This document shows positions 5,551 to 8,720 of a DNA stretch of 8,720 bases, in pieces. Position 1 is the first letter of the stretch; each line of letters starts with the position of its first letter. The DNA is from an uncultured Lachnospiraceae bacterium. Lineage in GTDB: Bacteria > Bacillota > Clostridia > Lachnospirales > Lachnospiraceae. Under the pieces are notes generated by a model. It saw nothing but the letters and a program-made list of their open reading frames with translations, was not told the DNA's origin and ran no database searches. The stretch lies in contig CAMWOK010000104.1 of the NCBI GenBank assembly GCA_947175845.1, positions 1 through 8,720 of the forward strand, written 5' to 3'. Made by a program: the position numbers and the translations under genes.

Positions 5551-5602
5551 ATTCAAAAGGGAGAAATTGGAAACATATGTTTCTTTTTCTCCCTTGTTGA
5601 AT
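5551..5602. terminator. 52-bp near-perfect inverted repeat after ilvC
   Basis: The arms ATTCAA (5551-5556) / TTGAAT (5597-5602), AAGGGAGAAA (5557-5566) / TTTCTCCCTT (5586-5595) and GAAACAT (5570-5576) / ATGTTTC (5577-5583) nest into one long stem of 23 pairs. It is broken only by a one-base bulge (G5596) and a 3-by-2 internal loop. It lies 52 bases after the ilvC stop and just before the ruvA promoter, so it probably ends the ilv transcript. There is no U-run after the stem on the + strand; on the minus strand T-rich sequence follows. Another possibility is a small mobile or protein-binding palindrome. Confidence 0.55.
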
Positions 5603-5609
5603 TGAGATG

Positions 5610-5618
5610 TGCTATAAT
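5610..5618 (+). promoter_or_regulatory. Extended -10 promoter of ruvA
   Basis: TGC followed by a perfect TATAAT (5613-5618) forms an extended -10. No good -35 is found at 16-18 bases (TCCCTT or CCCTTG), as is common for extended -10 promoters. Transcription would start near 5625, about 40 bases before the ruvA ATG. The expected -35 region lies within the right arm of the inverted repeat. Confidence 0.6.
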
Positions 5619-5664
5619 AGATATCAGTGACTTATAAGGGTAATATTTTGTGGGGGTATGTGAA

Positions 5665-6270
5665 ATGTACGCGTATATAAAAGGTGAAATTGTCGATATC
5701 ACCGACGACAACCTGGTGCTGGAATGCAATCATATCGGTTATAATATCAGAATCCCGTTCAGTGTGGCGCAGAGTCTTCCTGGAATTGGCGCCACGGTGA
5801 AGATTTACACATACACAAGCGTGCGCGAGGACGCGTTTCAGCTGTTTGGCTTTCTGTCCAGAGATGATCTGGAAATATACAAAAAACTAATCGCTGTAAA
5901 CGGGATTGGCCCGAAAGGAGCGCTGAGCATCCTGTCTGTGATGACTGCGGACAACCTTCGGTTTGCGATTCTCTCCGGGGATGCCAAGGCGATAGCAAAA
6001 GCGCCCGGTGTCGGGAATAAATCAGCGGAGCGGATCATACTGGAACTGCGCGATAAGGTTCATCTCATGAGTGATACCGTTTCGGCAGCGGCGCCCACGG
6101 CAGATGCGCAGTCCGACTCCGCGGCGAAAAACGAGGCGCTCGAAGCGCTTGTGTCGCTGGGGTACGCTCCGTCGGACGCGCTGAAAGCCATGAATCAGAT
6201 TTCCATCACGGAAGATATGGACTCAGGGGCTGTATTGAAACAGGCATTGAAGATCATCAGTACATTATAA
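5665..6270 (+). CDS. ruvA: Holliday junction branch migration protein RuvA
   Basis: This 201-residue protein binds four-way DNA junctions as a tetramer and loads the RuvB motor. The ATG at 5665 is chosen over the in-frame GTG at 5650 because it gives the family's usual start (MYAYIKGEIVD) and follows a GGGGG ribosome binding site (5652-5656) by 8 bases. Domain I (about 1-63) is the OB fold, with the FLSRDDL-type region at its end. Domain II (about 64-140) has two helix-hairpin-helix motifs, VNGIGPKGALSIL and APGVGNKSAERIILELRDK, which contact the DNA backbone. A flexible Ala/Ser/Asp linker (about 143-155) leads to domain III, EALEALVSLGYAPSDALKAM, which touches RuvB. The length matches the roughly 200 residues of the family. 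The gene is followed after 18 bases by ruvB, with which it clearly forms an operon. Confidence 0.97.
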   Translation: MYAYIKGEIVDITDDNLVLECNHIGYNIRIPFSVAQSLPGIGATVKIYTYTSVREDAFQLFGFLSRDDLEIYKKLIAVNGIGPKGALSILSVMTADNLRFAILSGDAKAIAKAPGVGNKSAERIILELRDKVHLMSDTVSAAAPTADAQSDSAAKNEALEALVSLGYAPSDALKAMNQISITEDMDSGAVLKQALKIISTL

Positions 6271-6288
6271 GTAAGTTTGGAGGGTTCT

Positions 6289-7287
6289 ATGGCAGCCAGA
6301 GTGATAGAGACAAAACTTTTGGACGAAGATATAAAGATAGAGGGCAGTCTGCGCCCACAGACATTAAAGGATTATATCGGACAAAAAAAGGCAAAGGAAA
6401 TCCTCAGAATCTATATCGAGGCCGCCCGGCAGCGTGAGGATTCTCTGGACCACGTCCTTTTTTACGGTCCGCCCGGGCTTGGGAAGACGACGCTGGCAGG
6501 CATTATCGCAAATGAGATGGGCGTGAATATCAAGGTGACGAGCGGTCCCGCAATTGAGCGGCCCGGAGATATGGCGGCCATCCTGAACGGTCTGCGGGAG
6601 GGGGATATTCTGTTCATTGACGAGATACACCGCCTCAACAGGCAGGTTGAGGAAGTGATGTACCCTGCCATGGAGGACTATGCGATTGATATCATGATTG
6701 GAAAGGGTGCGACTGCAAAGTCCGTGCGCCTTGATCTGCCAAGGTTCACACTGATTGGCGCAACGACGCGGGCGGGACTTCTGACAGCGCCGCTGCGGGA
6801 TCGTTTCGGCGTGATCCAGCACCTTGAATTTTATTCTGTCGAGGAGTTAAAGCTGATTATCCAGCACTCTGCCCGCGTGCTGAACGTGCGGATAGACGAG
6901 CAGGGAGCGCTGGAGCTTGCAAGGCGCAGCCGCGGCACACCGCGCCTTGCAAACCGGATGCTGCGCAGGGTGCGGGATTTTGCGCAGGTCAAATACGACG
7001 GGGAGATCACGCTGGAGGCGGCGAACACGGCGCTCGACATGCTGGACGTCGATAAACTTGGCCTCGACCAGACGGACCGGCAGATTCTGATGACCATGAT
7101 TGAGCGCTTTGGCGGAGGCCCCGTAGGGCTTGACACGCTGTCGGCGGCAATCGGTGAGGACAGCGGCACGATCGAGGATGTGTACGAGCCTTATCTGATC
7201 AAGAACGGATTCATCACGCGCACACCGCGCGGGAGGGTTGTGTCGGAGCTTACATATCGCCATTTCGGACTTGAAATGCCACAATAA
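6289..7287 (+). CDS. ruvB: Holliday junction helicase RuvB
   Basis: This 332-residue AAA+ ATPase forms the hexameric motors that pump DNA through the RuvA-bound Holliday junction. The ATG at 6289 is chosen over the TTG at 6277, which would include the ribosome binding site GGAGGG (6279-6284) in the coding sequence; the spacing of 4 bases is short. The motifs are complete: Walker A GPPGLGKTT (60-68), Walker B ILFIDE (107-112), sensor 1 TLIGATTRAG (154-163), the arginine finger R170 in LRDRFG, and sensor 2 RGTPRLANRMLRR. A winged-helix domain follows (about 255-332), with GGGPVGLDTLSAAIGED, EPYLI and RTPRGR. Nothing is missing. No ruvC is seen, as expected, since Firmicutes usually use RecU. 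The gene ends just before the zapA promoter, whose -35 lies in its last codons. Confidence 0.98.
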   Translation: MAARVIETKLLDEDIKIEGSLRPQTLKDYIGQKKAKEILRIYIEAARQREDSLDHVLFYGPPGLGKTTLAGIIANEMGVNIKVTSGPAIERPGDMAAILNGLREGDILFIDEIHRLNRQVEEVMYPAMEDYAIDIMIGKGATAKSVRLDLPRFTLIGATTRAGLLTAPLRDRFGVIQHLEFYSVEELKLIIQHSARVLNVRIDEQGALELARRSRGTPRLANRMLRRVRDFAQVKYDGEITLEAANTALDMLDVDKLGLDQTDRQILMTMIERFGGGPVGLDTLSAAIGEDSGTIEDVYEPYLIKNGFITRTPRGRVVSELTYRHFGLEMPQ

Positions 7288-7300
7288 TGTTTGCTATAAT
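7271..7300 (+). promoter_or_regulatory. Promoter of zapA and the U32 gene
   Basis: TTGAAA (7271-7276), an 18-base spacer and TATAAT (7295-7300) preceded by TGC form a strong sigma-A promoter with an extended -10. The -35 is within the last codons of ruvB. Transcription would begin near 7307, leaving a leader of about 79 bases before zapA in which I see no convincing structure. Confidence 0.65.
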
Positions 7301-7385
7301 GTGTTGTGGAGTAATAGATTGCCATGCGGTTTGCGGCGGAGCAGACAGTGCATGATGAAGGTTTACAGGAGAAGGGGGCAAGATT

Positions 7386-7796
7386 ATGTCTGCCAAGACA
7401 GATACAGAAGTCATTATCGGAGGAAAGGTACTGACCGTCAGCGGCAATGAAAGTGCAGAATATCTGCAGAAGGTCGCAGCATACATCAACAGTAAAGTCA
7501 ACGAGTACGCCAAGATGGACAGCTTTAAGCGGCAGTCCGCCGACAAGCAGAATATGCTGATCCAGCTCAATATCGCGGACGATTATTTTAAGGCAAAGAA
7601 GCAGATCGAACTGCTCGATCAGGATCTGAAAGCGAAAGATAATGAATTGTATGATTTGAAACACGAGCTGATTGCCACGCAGATCAAACTCGACAATACA
7701 GCAAAATCCTTGAAAGAGGCGAATGAGACATTAAATGAAAACGCAAAGCAGATTGTCCGTCTTGAGACAGAGTTGAAGGAATCGAAGAAAGCATGA
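7386..7796 (+). CDS. zapA: Cell division protein ZapA
   Basis: This 136-residue protein is expected to bind FtsZ filaments at midcell and promote Z-ring bundling. The start follows AAGGGGG (7372-7378) by 7 bases. The N-terminal ZapA domain (about 1-75) has the typical EVIIGGKVLTVSGNESAEYLQKVAAYINSK pattern, shown here in part: two beta strands, then the ESAEYLQ helix. Residues about 60-135 are a long alpha-helical coiled coil rich in Lys, Glu and Leu (LNIADDYFKAKKQIELLDQD onward). Bacillus ZapA has about 85 residues and E. coli about 109, so the tail is longer than in the model proteins, as is common in Clostridia. The TGA overlaps the ATG of the following U32 gene by 4 bases (ATGA), so translation is probably coupled. 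The call is firm at family level from the N-terminal pattern and length class. Confidence 0.88.
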   Translation: MSAKTDTEVIIGGKVLTVSGNESAEYLQKVAAYINSKVNEYAKMDSFKRQSADKQNMLIQLNIADDYFKAKKQIELLDQDLKAKDNELYDLKHELIATQIKLDNTAKSLKEANETLNENAKQIVRLETELKESKKA

Positions 7797-8720
7797 GGGA
7801 ACGAAAAGTGGAGCTGTTGGCGCCCGCCGGCAATTTCGCGTGTTTCCGCGCGGCGGTGAACGCCGGGGCGGACGCGGTGTATCTTGGCGGAGAACAATAC
7901 GGCGCGCGCGCCTATGCCGGAAATTTCACGCAGGATGAGATCGTACGGGCACTTCAGATTGCGCATATGTTTGGCAGAAAGATTTATCTGACGGTCAATA
8001 CGCTTGTCAAAGAAAGTGAGTTCGATGGTCTGATTCCGTACCTGACACCGCTGTATGAGGCCGGGCTGGACGGGGTGATTGTGCAGGATCTCGGTGTTTT
8101 GCAGTGTCTGCATGAGCATTTTCCCGATCTGGAACTGCACGCGAGCACGCAGATGACAATTACGGGAGTCTACGGTGCGGCGTACCTGAAAAAGCTTGGC
8201 GTGTGCCGTGTTGTGCCCGCAAGAGAGCTGTCTCTTGCAGAAATCAGGGAGATCAGGGAACAGACACATCTCGAAATAGAATGCTTTATCCATGGCGCCA
8301 TGTGCTATGCCTACTCCGGCCAATGCCTTTTCAGCTCGATACTGGGAGGCAGAAGCGGGAACCGCGGGCGCTGTGCGGGACCGTGCCGGCTGCCGTACAC
8401 GGACGAGAGAGGCAAAACACAGTATCCGCTCAGCCTGAAGGATATGTACACACTGCCGATGCTGCCCGAACTGATAGCGGCGGGCATAGATTCGTTTAAG
8501 ATTGAAGGGCGCATGAAAAGTCCCGAGTATGTGGCGGGTGTCACGGCGATGTACCGGAAATATATTGACCTGTATCTGGAAAATCCAGAGCGGGAGTACA
8601 CGGTTGCACCCGAGGATGAACAAATGATGCGGCAGCTCTACATGCGTACTGACATCTGCAGCGGATATTACCACAGGCACAATGACAGAGGGATGGTGAC
8701 TCTGGCGGAGCCTGGGTACA
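7793..8720 (+). CDS. U32-family protein, probable RNA hydroxylation factor, 5' part
   Basis: The frame starts at the ATG overlapping the zapA stop and is open to the window end: 309 codons, 3' part missing. It begins with the family pattern VELLAPAGNFACFRAAVNAGADAVYLGG, given here in part, followed by ARAYAGNF. A TIM-barrel-like region leads to the peptidase U32 signature ECFIHGAMCYAYSGQC (163-178) and then SGNRGRCAGPCRLPY. C171, C178, C194 and C198 are the four conserved cysteines of the family, and SFKIEGRMKS follows. The family was named for a collagenase, but the well-studied members (E. coli TrhP/YegQ and RlhA, B. subtilis YrrN/YrrO) act in hydroxylation of tRNA U34 or rRNA, so an RNA-modification role is more likely than proteolysis. 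Which of these it is cannot be decided from this part. No ribosome binding site stands out upstream except inside zapA (GAAGGAATCG), which fits coupling. Confidence 0.9.
   Translation, partial: MRERKVELLAPAGNFACFRAAVNAGADAVYLGGEQYGARAYAGNFTQDEIVRALQIAHMFGRKIYLTVNTLVKESEFDGLIPYLTPLYEAGLDGVIVQDLGVLQCLHEHFPDLELHASTQMTITGVYGAAYLKKLGVCRVVPARELSLAEIREIREQTHLEIECFIHGAMCYAYSGQCLFSSILGGRSGNRGRCAGPCRLPYTDERGKTQYPLSLKDMYTLPMLPELIAAGIDSFKIEGRMKSPEYVAGVTAMYRKYIDLYLENPEREYTVAPEDEQMMRQLYMRTDICSGYYHRHNDRGMVTLAEPGY

Noticed and set aside
7619..8680. 353-codon open frame on - spanning zapA and the U32 gene
   Set aside because: Antisense to two recognised genes, no domain, no promoter or ribosome binding site seen. 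It is open because of codon bias on the + strand.

Overview
The window looks like a chromosomal segment of a Gram-positive anaerobe of the Clostridia, most probably a Lachnospiraceae-type Firmicute. This is inferred from strong AGGAGG-type ribosome binding sites, consensus sigma-A promoters, a lipoprotein with a lipobox, a ZapA with a coiled-coil tail next to a U32 'peptidase', and protein sequences of clostridial flavour. No rRNA, tRNA, CRISPR array or transposase is visible. Most of the window is ordinary core metabolism and housekeeping, and I do not see an obviously new multi-gene system.

Left part (1-1259): the 3' end of a DUF308/HdeD-like membrane protein gene (+) converges on a small lipoprotein gene of unknown function (-). 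They share a 15-bp hairpin, and the lipoprotein stop codon lies in its loop. A 216-bp divergent intergenic region follows, with a promoter for each direction and several short inverted repeats.

Centre (1260-5499): a branched-chain amino acid block, ilvB - ilvN copy 1 - ilvN copy 2 - GNAT remnant - ilvC. IlvB is the thiamine-diphosphate catalytic subunit of acetolactate (acetohydroxyacid) synthase, the two IlvN-like proteins are ACT-domain regulatory subunits, and IlvC is ketol-acid reductoisomerase, the next step toward valine, leucine and isoleucine. Four points stand out. There are two divergent small-subunit genes in tandem for one large subunit. The large subunit departs from the canonical family at positions that matter for substrate choice and herbicide binding. 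A near-perfect promoter (TTGACA, 17 bp, extended TGC-TAAAAT) is embedded in the end of ilvN copy 1 and would let ilvN copy 2 be made on its own. An AT-rich, apparently N-terminally truncated acetyltransferase sits between ilvN copy 2 and ilvC, followed by a good match to the CodY box. A 52-bp near-perfect inverted repeat lies after ilvC.

Right part (5500-8720): ruvA and ruvB (Holliday-junction branch migration), then zapA (FtsZ-ring accessory protein) overlapping by 4 bp the start of a U32-family protein that runs off the window. ruvA and zapA each have their own extended -10 promoter (TGC-TATAAT).
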